From Pelobates cultripes (taxonomy: Eukaryota > Chordata > Amphibia > Anura > Pelobatidae), in the NCBI GenBank assembly GCA_933207985.1, contig OW240913.1:278991232-279055231 (forward strand): a DNA stretch of 64,000 nucleotides, written 5' to 3'. Position numbers and translations under genes: made by a program. Positions 1 through 11,400 of the stretch are shown here, in pieces (positions within the stretch are counted from its first letter, which is position 1; each line of letters starts with the position of its first letter). Under the pieces are notes generated by a model. It made no database searches. It was not told the DNA's origin and saw nothing but the letters and a program-made list of their open reading frames with translations.

Positions 1-1200
1 GCCATAGTACTTCAAATGCTAATCCTCTGCAAGCCTTCAGTACTTTTTCTTCAATACAGTATGACTTTCAGCTGACCTTATGCTTACCCACATCTAAATG
101 TGTTCATCCGAATGGAAATCTCTTATAAAACCAGGATTACATTGCTAAAACATTTAGAATGTTTTAGGAAATATATTTTAGATTCCAGAGAATGCTTATT
201 TTAGTATTATGAGCCATTCAGTTGCAACACTAATAAAGAATTGCCATCTCAATATGCACAGTCACTGTTTCCTTTAAATGTCCTTTGTCAGAGCCTGAGC
301 TATTTTTCTAACTGCATTGGAGCTAGATAGCTGCTGAACAGAACTTGCTTCTCCCGATGAAGAGCTTAGCGTTACACTATCTGAGCAACGTCTTGTCTTC
401 TGGTTTATCAGTGTTTCCTGCTGATCAACTTCTTAATCTGTTTTAAGCCTTTTAGATGCTACTTCAATTAGTTTTTACCCACCGCCAGAAGAATTAGCAC
501 ATTCTTCTCCTTCATTAATATCTGGTTTAAACTGTTAATTAGGTCTCCGTATTGTCTTATTGCTGACGGAAAAAAAAATTTCTTCAGTGCATGTCCATAT
601 GGTTTACAGCTAATCTTACAGAGTAAAAGTTAGAATTTGCTGGTCCAGAGCAATATGGACATGTTCAGTTTTACCGAAGTTCAAGATCGTGCATGTGCAG
701 TCAAAAACTTTTTTTAACTTTCTGCCAGTTGCCATTTGCAGTTTCACACATTATTTCTGTTCAATGCATCTAGTGTTGTTCAACAAAAGCAAAGGATTTG
801 CAAAATAACATATTTACCAAAATGTTAAATTGCCATTGTTCGATACAGCTGTTAAAGTTAAATTGCTTGGGACGTGTTTAGGGCTGCTATTATGTAATGT
901 CAAGTCCTACTGATCGCTATTGTAGTTTGGAAGAAGATCAGATATATAATTTTAGTGCTGTGGAACATAGCTGTCTAAGATAAGAAGAACAAAAGTGGAG
1001 AAAAAGAAAGACAGAATTGGACACTTGGTATCTATAGAATAACAAACAGAATTAATGTTTGAGGCATAGACTGGTATACCTATATGCTGGTATACCTTAT
1101 ATGCACTGTATACTTGACTACATGTACAGCATTGCTTTATGTAAGTCATCCCAAAGAGCACTGGTTGCCTAAGTTTTATCAGCAGTCTGTTTGAGTACAC
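1..1200. other. Intronic DNA, no recognised feature
   Basis: A+T-rich sequence without a coding pattern, recognised repeat or RNA gene on either strand. The short open frames show no family similarity that I recognise. It most likely belongs to a long intron upstream of the ASCC3 exon at 58 kb. Confidence 0.5.
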
Positions 1201-1203
1201 TTG

Positions 1204-1224
1204 AAAAAAAAAAAAAAAAAAAAA
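1204..1224. repeat. Poly(A) tract, 21 bp
   Basis: Uninterrupted run of A just before the T2-type MITE at 1233. It could be the tail of an old retroposed sequence on the + strand, but I recognise no LINE or SINE body upstream. Confidence 0.85.
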
Positions 1225-1232
1225 TCATTCAA

Positions 1233-1494
1233 TTAAAGGACCACTATAGTGCCAGGAAATCATACTTGTTTTCCTGGCACTATAGTGCCCTGAGGGTGCC
1301 CCCACCCTCAGGGTCCCCCTCCCGCCTGGCTCTGGGAAGAGGAAAGGGGTTAAAACTTACCTTTCTCCAACGCCGGGTGGGGAGCTCTCCTCCTCTGATC
1401 CTCCTCCTCTCCTCCCATTCGGCTGAATGCGCACACGTGGCAAGAGCTGCGCAAGAGCTGCGCGCGCATTCAGCCGGTCTCATAGGAAAGCAAA
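1233..1494 (+). mobile_element. T2-type MITE (TTAA, Kolobok-like), 3' truncated
   Basis: It starts with TTAA followed by AGGACCACTATAGTGCC, and this end folds back on itself because the reverse complement GGCACTATAGTG follows within 50 bp. The interior is G+C-rich and matches other copies here: the CCTGAGGGTGCCCCCACCCT block also occurs, inverted, near 17790. No closing TIR is seen, so the far end is lost near 1494. T2 MITEs (TTAA target, AGGRR ends) are known from Xenopus; membership is inferred from the ends. Confidence 0.72.
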
Positions 1495-2354
1495 TTATGG
1501 TTGGTTGCTCTGTATTCCTCAAGCCCATTTTGGCTAGCATTGAATACTTGATGGTCTGTTGTCACCTACTAAAGACTATCATTGCTGATTTACCCATGTT
1601 TCTACACAGTTGATTTTACAGTATGATTATTAATTTTCCATTATGTACCTTTGAGAACATATAAGAACATATAAAAGAGTGCAGTTTTTGTCTGAGTACA
1701 CGTGGGCCATCTCTACTTGGCATAGATAAATGCTGATTGTGAGTTTGTGTATTATTCAAATTTAAGTTGAAAGACCTTCAGATAAAGTTGCCACTTTTAG
1801 GGAATGCGCATAGTGCATATACATAAATGAAAAGAACAGAAACAATGTTGGTATTAAACATCCAATAGATTGTGTGCTCATCATATTCTGTAACATAGCT
1901 GCTAAAACCATTTAATCCTAATCTCCCCATTATTTTCCCTAAGGGTAATGTGGATATCTCAGAAACCTTGTGTAGTTTCTGGTACGTATAGATCAACACT
2001 CTTCTTTCTCTTAAAAAGCGGCACAGCATGTCTGTATTTATTTTATTCATGGAAATTGTGCCTAGACTTTCAGTCACCTTTTTTCATGATTAATGTACAA
2101 GCAGATCCACAATATTACATATATCCAAGCTTTTTTTTAATGATTTTTGTTTAACCTGGCATCATCTTGCTCTAAAATATGACACTAGATTCCTGTGACA
2201 TGACATATAGCTGTACAGATAATTATACAAAATAAAGTAGATTGGGAAAACCAAACTCTTGTCCTTTGTCGAGAGAGAGTATTAATAAGTATTGAATTTT
2301 GTAAAATATTTTCATCAGGCTAAAATTCTCAATTTGTTGTGTGAGTCTCTATCG
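1495..2354. other. Intronic DNA, no recognised feature
   Basis: A+T-rich sequence with many stops in all frames. Nothing recognised. Confidence 0.45.
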
Positions 2355-2493
2355 CAGGGTAAGCAACCTTTTGACACTCCATATATTGACTACATCTCCC
2401 CTGATGCTTTACCAGCATCAGAGCATTATGGCTGTAGAGCGTTAATGGAAATGTAGCCTCAACACCTGTAGTGCTAAAGGTTGCCTACCGCTG
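2355..2493. mobile_element. Short palindromic hAT-type MITE
   Basis: A 139-bp element with ends CAGGGTAAGCAACCTTTTG and the reverse complement of CAAAGGTTGCCTACCGCTG side (AAAGGTTGCCTACCGCTG). It is flanked by an 8-bp duplication, CTCTATCG at 2347-2354 and CTCTATCA at 2494-2501 (7 of 8 identical), as expected for the hAT superfamily. The middle carries the CATCAGAGCATTATGGCTGTA block that also occurs in the copies at 8.2 and 43.6 kb. There is no coding capacity. Confidence 0.8.
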
Positions 2494-2541
2494 CTCTATC
2501 ACATATTCTGTGTAATACTTCGGAGTGTTTTTAGTCCCTCT

Positions 2542-3138
2542 TTAAAGGGACACTATAGTCATCAGAACCACTACAGCTTATTGCATTTGTTCTGGTGTGT
2601 AGAATCATTACCTTCAGGCTTTTTGCTGTAAACACTGTCTTTTCAGAGAAAATGCAGTGTTTACATTACAGCCTAGTCATAACTTCACTTGCCACTCCTC
2701 AGATAGCTGTTAAGAGATCTTTCCTGGGTCATGGCTGCCTAAAATGCATCCAAACATTCAGTGTCTCCACCCTTTGCATGCAGACACTGAACTTTCCTCA
2801 TAGAGATTAATTGATTCAATTCATCTCTATGAGGAGATGCTGATTGGCCAGGGCTGTGATTGAATCATGCTGGCTCTGCCTCTGATCTGCCTCTTTGTCA
2901 GTCTCAGCCGATCCTATGGGGAAGCACGGTGATTGAATCAGGCTACCACTTCTGATGAGGTCAGCAGACAGCTTGTTTTTTTTTTTTAGGCAAACAGCAT
3001 GCAGAGTTAGAGCTTCTGGCTTGAATACAGTAAGATTTTTACTATATTTATGGAGGCATGAGGGGCCCAGCTGGTGGTGTTAACACTATAGGGTCAGGAA
3101 TACATGTTTGTGTTCCTGACCCTATAGTGATCCTTTCA
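2542..3138 (+). mobile_element. T2-type MITE, full length (597 bp)
   Basis: It starts TTAAAGGGACACTATAGTC and ends with a CCTATAGTGATCCTTT fold-back (GGGTCAGGAATACA ... TGTTCCTGACCC). The right TTAA has decayed to TTCA. An internal inverted pair (TGTAAACACTGT ... ACAGTGTTTACA type) follows the left end. It matches the 595-bp copy at 55979-56573 in inverse orientation, so both belong to one subfamily. Non-autonomous. Confidence 0.82.
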
Positions 3139-6100
3139 TTTGGATGAATTATATGACCTAGTAAAGAAATCGATTTTTACTATAAATCGATCTATACTTA
3201 AGAGGTATATGACAAACATGAATCATGCAAATTGCTAGAATTCGTGCTTATTCCTAGAAATATGAGAAAGACAAAAACAGCATGGTGCGAGAGATAGGAG
3301 TGCTATCCATAATAAAAATTCCCTATATATCAGAAAGGAACTCATCCAGCAAGACGCATGGAGATCCATTGAATAACACTCTTAATCAGAGCATATGTAT
3401 TTGACACAATGTGCTAGTTTTAGGGAAAGTATCAAATTCTGATTAAAGACTCCCTTATTATTTCTGACCTGCAAAGTTGTTGGAAGAGAAATGGTGGCCA
3501 TTTTTTCCCTAGTGGTATGTTTTAATTCACACGGTAAAAGCATTGCAGACATGCAGAATTTTATCTGCATAAATGAAGTTCGTTTGGGGAGAAATGTCAT
3601 CTTGTCGTCTTTCTTCTCGTTGGAATAACATCTTGAAATAACAAAAGTTCAGGATTCAGTTTTTCCATTGACTCAACCTCCAACCCCTGCTGCATGCATT
3701 ACGGCAGTTTAATGTTTCATCTGAATTATCTGTGGATTTAAAACTGATTCACACCCTTGTTTAGTTTTCTTGCAGGCGGTCTCATTATTCTTTTATTTTA
3801 CAGATATACAACAACACAATTAAATCTCGCACTTTAACCTTCTTACTGCGTTCATTTCAATCATTTGCAACTCTTAGATATTGTAATGTAGAAATTACAG
3901 CCTACTCTGTACCAGTTTATTTTCATACTCCTTTGAACACTGATTGCTACATGAAATATTAAAGCCAGTTGTTGAATAACCCATGGGTATAGCTGGAAAG
4001 TCGGCAAGTATATTACTGGATGCATGTTTAATGATTTAACGGAAAATTCAAATCTTAATAAACACATTGTGTGCTGTTTTTGTCTAGAGTGCCGTTCTTC
4101 CGTCGTTTTGTGCTTCAATCTGTTATGATTGTACAAATTGTACTCCTGCCTACCGCGTACAGAATAGTTTTGTCTGATTTAAATTATAGAGGGAACTGAT
4201 TACATACAAACAAGTATAATAATGGACTCCAGAAATGAATGGCTATCTTTAAGGTTTTGGTAAAATATGTTACACACTTGTAATCGAGAAAAAGCAACAT
4301 GGTGGGAAAAATAAGGGAGAATAGCAGAGAAGTGGTAACACAAGGTCATTCAAAACCCATTGAAAAAATATATATTATCCTCTTGTTAATCCCCACAAAG
4401 ATCATGTGATTTAATTTTGACCCATTGGAAGGTCAATAGAAATATTAAAATGTACACTCACTATACATATACAACCTATCTAACCATGATGAAGGAAATC
4501 CTGTAGTTGTTTAAGGGACAACACAAAAAAATTCATAGACTGAAATAGTATTGAATTTCCCCAAATATATCAATAGGCATATTCCATTGTAATCTGAAAA
4601 GCTTGGGAAAAGAAGGAGGGAGGGGGGAGTGCATGATTCTCCCAGGTCAGCAATGAGTACAAAAATATACCAGTATACTGCTAAATTGAGTGTTTTATAC
4701 ATGTCAGTGGGTTAATAGTTCCACATTTCCTTTCCCTTTTCATTGTAAATAAACAGGGATTAATAGTCTTTAAGTCATCTAGTTTTACCTGTTGTTGATA
4801 AAATTTTGCTGAAAAGATGGGGGTATACAAGGAGTAGATAAAAGAAGATAGACAATTTATTGGCCAAGATGAAATAGGACTGAGTGGAGTTTAAGTGCCT
4901 TTTAAGCCTTTCTTTGCCAGAGGTATTCGCAATCAGCAAAAGGAATTTAGCTGCTTACTTGCAATACTGGTGTTTGATAAATGCTGGCTTCAGTCCTGCT
5001 CCATGACATGCCTTTTTTGCGTACACATAGACGTGCATGGCTTAATGTCTGCTTTTGAAATCCAGGACTATTCACCGTTAAGTCACTTGAAATGCGTTGA
5101 GTAATTCTTAGGAGCCTAAAAGGCATTACATGGTGCACAGTGTTGCAGTTTATAATGCATCAAATCACAATATTTGAAATAAATATTTCTATTAAAATAT
5201 ACTATAAAATATACAACAGTTATTTTAAAATTTGAAATGTAAAAATAAGATACTTCAAAAGGTTTCCCTGATCAGGTTATCTCCCATGTGGCTGCTCAAT
5301 TTGTGTGTGTTTGTCGTGTATATATGCCTGTTTTTGCATACCGGTTTGGAATGAATATAGTAATTCGCTTGTAACAGCTAATTGCCATGTTCCATGGTAA
5401 AATAATATGAAGTATTGCAATTCCTGAGCGAGCACAGCATTCATTGTCTTTTGAATGATCTTGAATGGATGTCTCAGGTGCATATACGGTATATCAATGG
5501 ATATTTTTCCATCATCGAAAGATATTTAGAAGAATTTAACTACTGACATTATTTCTATTCTCTGGTGACTTGTTTGGTGTGGCAATGAATGGAAATGCTT
5601 CTGCTCATCTGTTTTAGCTACAAATTAGAGATTTAGTTCACATGGAGGACTCATAAAATATTTAACTGTTCATTGCGTCTTAAATCCACAGCTAATAATG
5701 CACTCAGAAATGTCTTGGCAATTTCACTTAGTTGTGCTACAAAAGACTACATTATCTTGAATTCCTAGTTATTTATTTAGATATCCGGTAACTAAACATC
5801 CAGTTGTCTGTGAGTTTTGAAGGATGCTCAAGTTATAACACTTGCTTCAAGCCAATTGTGAATAATGAAAAAAAACACCCAATCATTATTCGCCGCAGTA
5901 GTCTGGCCAAAGTCTCCTGCAATCCGATGATAGGCTCATTCTTTTCTATCTCCTATGTTGTTGTTTGTTCTGTTCACCCTAAAATTGCCCTCAGACATAC
6001 ACTGAATGGCGAGAACATCGAAATATCATTATTAATCCCTAACCCCTTTTACCACTACCCTCAAGTATCTACCCCAGGCTGCAATCACATCTAAAGCACC

Positions 6101-7790
6101 AGCACACCATTGTGATTGTAGCTGTTAGAAAGCTCCTAGCAATTGCACTGCAGTCATTCACTGTTCCATCCGTTCATTGTAAGTGCAGAACTGAAAATAG
6201 CATAAACCTCTGCCGGGAGTCGGTTAATAGGATATGCATAGCTCCTAAATATTGGGAGTAACTGTTTTTTTCTTTTTCTTTGTAACGCATTAAACTGGAA
6301 ATCCGCATCAGCTTGGAATGCTTATTTATTCATTTTTTATTGTAATTTTTTCTTATTTATTAGCAATATTGATAAAGTGTATGATCAACACGAAATTGAT
6401 CAAGACGAGAAAATAACTGCATTAAAATAAAAAGATCAGTATTTTTACACACACATATATATATATGTGCTGATAAAATGTAAACATTTATGCCTAACAT
6501 ATATCTTTTGACTTGAAGGTTTACATAGTATATGCAGCAATGTTTCTGTTGCCAAGGTGCCTGCACTGAGCAATACATGTACAAGCTTCAGTGCATAGCT
6601 GTTCATTTGGGATTGCTGTTCTGGAAAGAAGGAAAAAGCTTAGAAGGTTGAATAGATTCTGGCATCCAAAAGATTACTGATGATTAATTGTAGCGGTGAT
6701 GACAAAGTAGGAGTGAATAGTGAGACAGAGACCATGATAAGAGTGTCAGACTTGAATAAGGTGAGCAGTGCTGGGGATGGCAAGCCGCATCAGGGCCTTT
6801 GAGTAAAATGGATGACTGTGCTGATGGGTTTTGTCAGTTGATGGACTCTAATATTGAGTCGTGAGAGTCGAACTCCCTGTTGCAATCTGCTCCTAATAAA
6901 ATAAAATAATAGTTCTGAAGACTTAGCCTGCTAAGTAATCCCGATCATTATCTGCGTGTTGGTAAGCTGCTAGAAATATTTCTAGTCCTGGAATGCCTGA
7001 TTTATTATTCTTTCATGCATGTTTGCAGAGAAAAAATGATTTTATATATACTATGCAAAAATGCATTTGTAAAAATGGCATTTTTACTACATCTTAAAAT
7101 TAACCGTTTTAACTAAAGCAGCCAGCTAAACAAATCCATAAAACACTTGGCTGTACTTGAATTATATTGTACTTCTAAATTGCAGGACATAGTAACTAAG
7201 AATTCAGGATTATGTTAATGTTTCTCCATTTAACTCTTTAAGGACCGCTGACATTTCCTGACAACATCACCAGTCTGATCCCCAAGGACCTTGTGCCAAC
7301 ACGGATTGTCTTGCATATTCAGCATCGGCAGCTAGACAGAGTCCTGCTGTCACTCAATTAGTAGGACAATCGGTTTTGTAATAGGCTCTTCAAAGACTTG
7401 ATTGTTTTAAATTAATTCTGTAGCCAGTCTTTAAAAGGTTAATGAATGCAGCCATGCATTCTTCTTTCTTTTTAGATTTTCCTTATAGACACACGTTATT
7501 CTACAGAAGTATATTTCGATATCTTCTATTGTTTTTCTTATGACATCTAAACTCCTTTAGGGCATGGCCCCATATTGTTGCCAATGGGCAGTATCTATTT
7601 CAGGGCTAGGTTTGGGATTATTTTAATTGCTACATGGACTATAATTAAAGGTTTGTTTTCTGTTTCCAGTGGTGCGCTGGTTCCCAAGGATATACATTGT
7701 GTTCCTAATTTACAATTGGCACAGGAAAAAACATCTTTTTGCCATTTTCTGTTACTGTGTGTGTGCATGTATATATATTTTGTATTTTGT
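3139..7790. other. Long stretch without recognised genes or clear repeats
   Basis: About 4.6 kb of A+T-rich DNA. The open frames are short and lack recognisable domains. No LINE, hAT or T2 ends were seen. It is probably single-copy intron sequence, possibly with old repeats too decayed to read by eye. Confidence 0.4.
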
Positions 7791-7810
7791 TTGGTGTTTT
7801 GGTGTTTGTT

Positions 7811-7851
7811 GCTCCTGAAGAAAGCCCAGGACGTGGGCTGAAACGTTGAGT
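7811..7851 (+). ncRNA. Hammerhead ribozyme-like motif (small, Penelope-type)
   Basis: The order of parts fits a type I hammerhead. The core CTGAAGA (7815-7821) matches CUGANGA. Stem II follows, GCCC pairing with GGGC (plus A-T at the base and one bulged A). Then GAAA (7840-7843). Then C-G-T-T, which makes a two-pair stem III (A-U, C-G) without a loop, and GUU as the NUH cleavage triplet. Stem I pairs GAG(T) at 7848-7851 with (G)CTC at 7811-7814. Hammerheads with such a minimal stem III are known from Penelope-like retroelements and cleave as dimers. No Penelope reverse transcriptase is visible nearby, so this is probably a solo fragment. Activity is not shown. Confidence 0.6.
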
Positions 7852-8016
7852 TTTTATGGAATAACTGAAAAGATGATTTGTTTATTACAAGACCATGAGT
7901 GCTAGCCTATATCTCAATATTTTTGTATATTTTGGCTGTGGCTTTTAGCACCCGTCATTTAACATTATGCTTAATATAGCAGGGTTAATCTGAGTGCAAG
8001 GACTGGTCTATTTTCT

Positions 8017-8052
8017 TATATATATATATATATATATACACATACACACAAA
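8017..8052. repeat. (TA)n then (CA)n microsatellite
   Basis: About 11 TA units, then a short interrupted CA run. Confidence 0.9.
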
Positions 8053-8200
8053 CTGTTCTAAACGGTATTACGTACATTAGTGTTAAGGTGTGAATAAAGG
8101 CCCCTTTAAAGTTAAGTGTAAAATGGAATATGCATTAATGAAAGCACACAATGTATAGTTTACTATATATACTTACCTGAACTGTTGGGTTGTTATAGAA

Positions 8201-8313
8201 CTGGGATAGTTGTGGATATGTTGCCCCTGATACTTTGCCAGCGCTATGGCTGTAAGCGCATTATGGGAGATGAAGTTCACAATATCTAGAGTGCCGAAGG
8301 TTGTCTACCCGTG
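8201..8313. mobile_element. Short hAT-type MITE, decayed
   Basis: The same family as 2355-2493: it shares GCTATGGCTGTAAGCGCATT and the GTGCCGAAGGTTGTCTACCC right end. Flanks TTATAGAA (8193-8200) and GTATAGAG (8314-8321) agree at 6 of 8 positions and look like an aged 8-bp target duplication. Confidence 0.68.
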
Positions 8314-9156
8314 GTATAGAGCAAAAGCAATATTTACATTGTAATCTTTAGCAATAATATCCATGCATTTGCTAGTAATATAATAGATGACCGTGTATTT
8401 TATACAGTGTCTCCAAAGTAGTTTACTTTGCAGGTTTAATAAGCAATTGTCATTCCTATAATGTATCTGCTGGCTTGCAATGCTCCTCTATGCTATCATA
8501 TGTTAATTGGAGACTTGTATTTGATAAAATCCGCAGCAAAGCTGCATTTGCGTGTAATTGAAGGCAACATGCTACTCATTCTGGCACCCTGTAAAGGTAC
8601 ATGTAATAAAAAGTTATTTACAACATCTATGCCAATGCAGCAGGTTCTGTTTCATTTGGGTCCCAGAAACACACAGAGCAGTTTCTATTGTCAAGGCCCA
8701 ATAGTGGTCCTGGTTTTTATCCGTATCATCATTGGAACAGAGTTGGTAAATGTAAAAATTCTGCACAATGTGCTTACCTCTTAACTTTGGGAAGTATGGA
8801 ATTGAGACATGCAAGGCCATGATGGGATATTGCCTGTGGCATGACAGGCCCATCCAAATAGAGGTACAACCCACTGACAACCTGTTTTGCTGGACCCTTC
8901 ATCAGCCTTCAGGACCATACAAGGAGTGTTACTGAAGCACTCCTGGAATAATCCTAGTACCCACTGCACAGCTCAAGCACGTCTAAATGCAATCTAGAAT
9001 TCACCCGTTTGTATTTTGGAAACATGAAGGTATGTATACGATAGACTCATGTACAACTATATGCTTATACAATGCATACAGTCCAGGGAGGTCTGCACAC
9101 AAGTAAATGTATGTTAGAGCTCTATTGAAGGGGGGTCCGCCACACTGAGAACCAAC

Positions 9157-9309
9157 AAATATAGAAGTCCAAAATGTATACAATGTTTCGGCCGTGAAGC
9201 CGTAATCATATCAATCATGGTTAAAATGTTGTATAATCTTTGTCCTCCTTGATCCACAAAAAATATTATTCTTCACACTACAATGTGACACCTTTGGACT
9301 TCTATATTT
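9157..9309 (-). repeat. Fold-back with a degenerate hammerhead-like core
   Basis: A perfect 17-bp inverted repeat (9157-9173 and 9293-9309) encloses about 120 bp. Read on the - strand, the interior has TGATATGATTA, then a CGGC-loop-GCCG stem, then GAAACATT. This resembles a hammerhead order of parts, with an altered CUGANGA box and a weak stem III. The inverted repeat would act as a long outer stem I. It may be a relic of the same kind of Penelope-like terminal repeat as at 7.8 kb. The inverted repeat is certain; the ribozyme reading is tentative. Confidence 0.4.
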
Positions 9310-11350
9310 AGATGCTTATATAAATCATTTGGTGGTATTTTCTCCATCCCAATGTATACGTTTTAAAGGGTTATTATACGCACCAAAACCGGAACTCTGC
9401 ATACACAGAGATATTTAATTGAGCTGCTGGAGGTTTATTTTCACCTCTTGCAGCGTCATTAGTACGTCAGCCAGCTCGGAACAAAAGCTGTCTGCCCCGT
9501 CTGGTCTGGATTCTCCATGCACAGGCTATCATTCATTGTCTGAGAGTGTTTAGCTGACGCTCCCAGGCATTTAATGAACGACAGGATCGGCATCCGGCTT
9601 CTGCAAAACTTGGCTATGGCTAAGCCTGCTGTGGAGGAGACATGGGGACCCAGATAAGAGGGCTGTAGTGGTTATGCTGCTTAGAGTAACCAATTAAGTG
9701 TAATTACTTATCTGAATGGTGTGTTTGCACATGTGTGAATGACCGGTCCACTCTAAGAGAACATTTTTTTTTAGATTGAAATGAGGTACTTATTTCATAT
9801 TGCATATTGTATCTTAAAAAAATCAAAAAAATCTAGCTATTGTAATGGTTTCTTTGTATTGTAATACATGTAGCTTTTCAGAAACCTCTTTATAGGAATA
9901 TTTAGACCTTGAAAAATCCAAGGTTCTACAAAAAAAGCCCTGCCATAAAGTGCATTTGCAAAGTGTAATAAAAAACTATTATCATTTTCATGATGCTGTG
10001 TCTTTAATGCATTTTCTATTGCCAGAGGAAAATAAACAGATCTGTCATTGGGATTATAAGTGTTAAAAAACAACTTGAGGGTTTCTGCTGCAAGATGTTT
10101 ACATAATGAATGATTTTATATGACATGTACAAAGTGAAACTTTAAGAAGAACTCTCCAATTTTTCTAGTGGCAATCCTGTTTCTATTCACGAGAAAATCG
10201 TAAGATAAGAGCATTAGCAAAAGGGAAAGAGCGCAAAAACCTCTGATATTATTGATAAAGAAGAGATTCTGCCTCTTTAACAAGTTCAGAGTACATGTAA
10301 GCTTTTTAATAAAGATATCGTTCTCTGTTTGCAAGTCAAAAACGTCATGGCGGGGAAAATAATTTTGACATTCCACTTTTTAGATTAATTCTTTTTCCAG
10401 AGCTGTGTTTATAGGAAAAAAAAAATATCTAAAATATTAAGGCTTTTTAAATATAATTTTGGAAATAAAAAAAATCTGAAGAGAACAAGGCTCTTCCTAT
10501 ATGTAGATGGGAATCTGAAATATACACTTTCCTTTTGAAGAATGGCTATCTGGTATAAAGAGAGTGAGCCAAAATATACACTCGATCTCCATACTGAAAC
10601 TACCAGCACAGTATAAATTAATATACAGGTGGTTTTAGTTTCCATACGATTAAATAAGATTTTTAGAAATAACTCTGAGAGAGTTGTTGGAGATGCCACT
10701 CAGAAAAAGTCCATCTACTTCACATATAGTGAAAATGTTCTAGACTAAAATCCTGTCTAGAAAAATAGTTTTTCCCTCAACATATTGACTCCTTACATGT
10801 TCTTATGGAATGGTGATTATCCCTTGTGTAAGAAATGTCAAGAATTTGTAACAGTTCATATCCTACTTGTAGCAAAGATCTTTTTGACTTGTAATTGGAA
10901 ATCTGCAGAAGATTTTAAAGATTTTTTTAGCTAGCGGTATATTGGAAAAACACAAGTTTTTCTGGCTTCCATAGAAAAATGACATTAATTCTAATGAGTT
11001 AACATCCACTCAATAATGATCTCAGTACTTTTATGTATCCTCACTCACCCACTTGACTTAATTACTTTTATCTTTTTTTATGCTTCCTCTCCTCTGATGA
11101 CTGTGTTAGAATGTTTTTTTTCTTTCTTAAAATATATTATAACTTACATGATACAGGTAATACTAAAATGTGTATTACTTATGTTGAAAGGGATTCACAA
11201 ATTGTACTTACAATGCTGATTTATTGTACCACCTGTGACATATGTATGATTTAATATGAAAATAAATAAATAATAAAGCTTATAAAGCTAAAGCTCTATA
11301 AATTAGGGGGAAAAAAAACACAAAATGGAAAGAGTGGAAAGTCAGAAAAA
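9310..11350. other. No recognised genes; possible decayed repeat near 9.4-9.7 kb
   Basis: A+T-rich intronic sequence. The stretch 9365-9690 is richer in G+C and resembles MITE interiors here, but clear ends were not found. The rest shows nothing I can name. Confidence 0.35.
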
Positions 11351-11352
11351 AT

Positions 11353-11353
<1 letters not shown>

Positions 11354-11397
<44 letters not shown>
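11354..11397. repeat. (AT)n microsatellite
   Basis: About 22 uninterrupted AT units. Confidence 0.95.

Positions 11398-11400
<3 letters not shown>

Noticed and set aside
6911..6942. CTGAAGA followed by a CTTAG/CTAAG stem
   Set aside because: It looks like the start of a hammerhead, but no GAAA box follows the stem.
7575..7841. 88-codon frame overlapping the hammerhead-like motif
   Set aside because: No recognisable domain, and its end lies in the structured motif. Treated as a chance frame.
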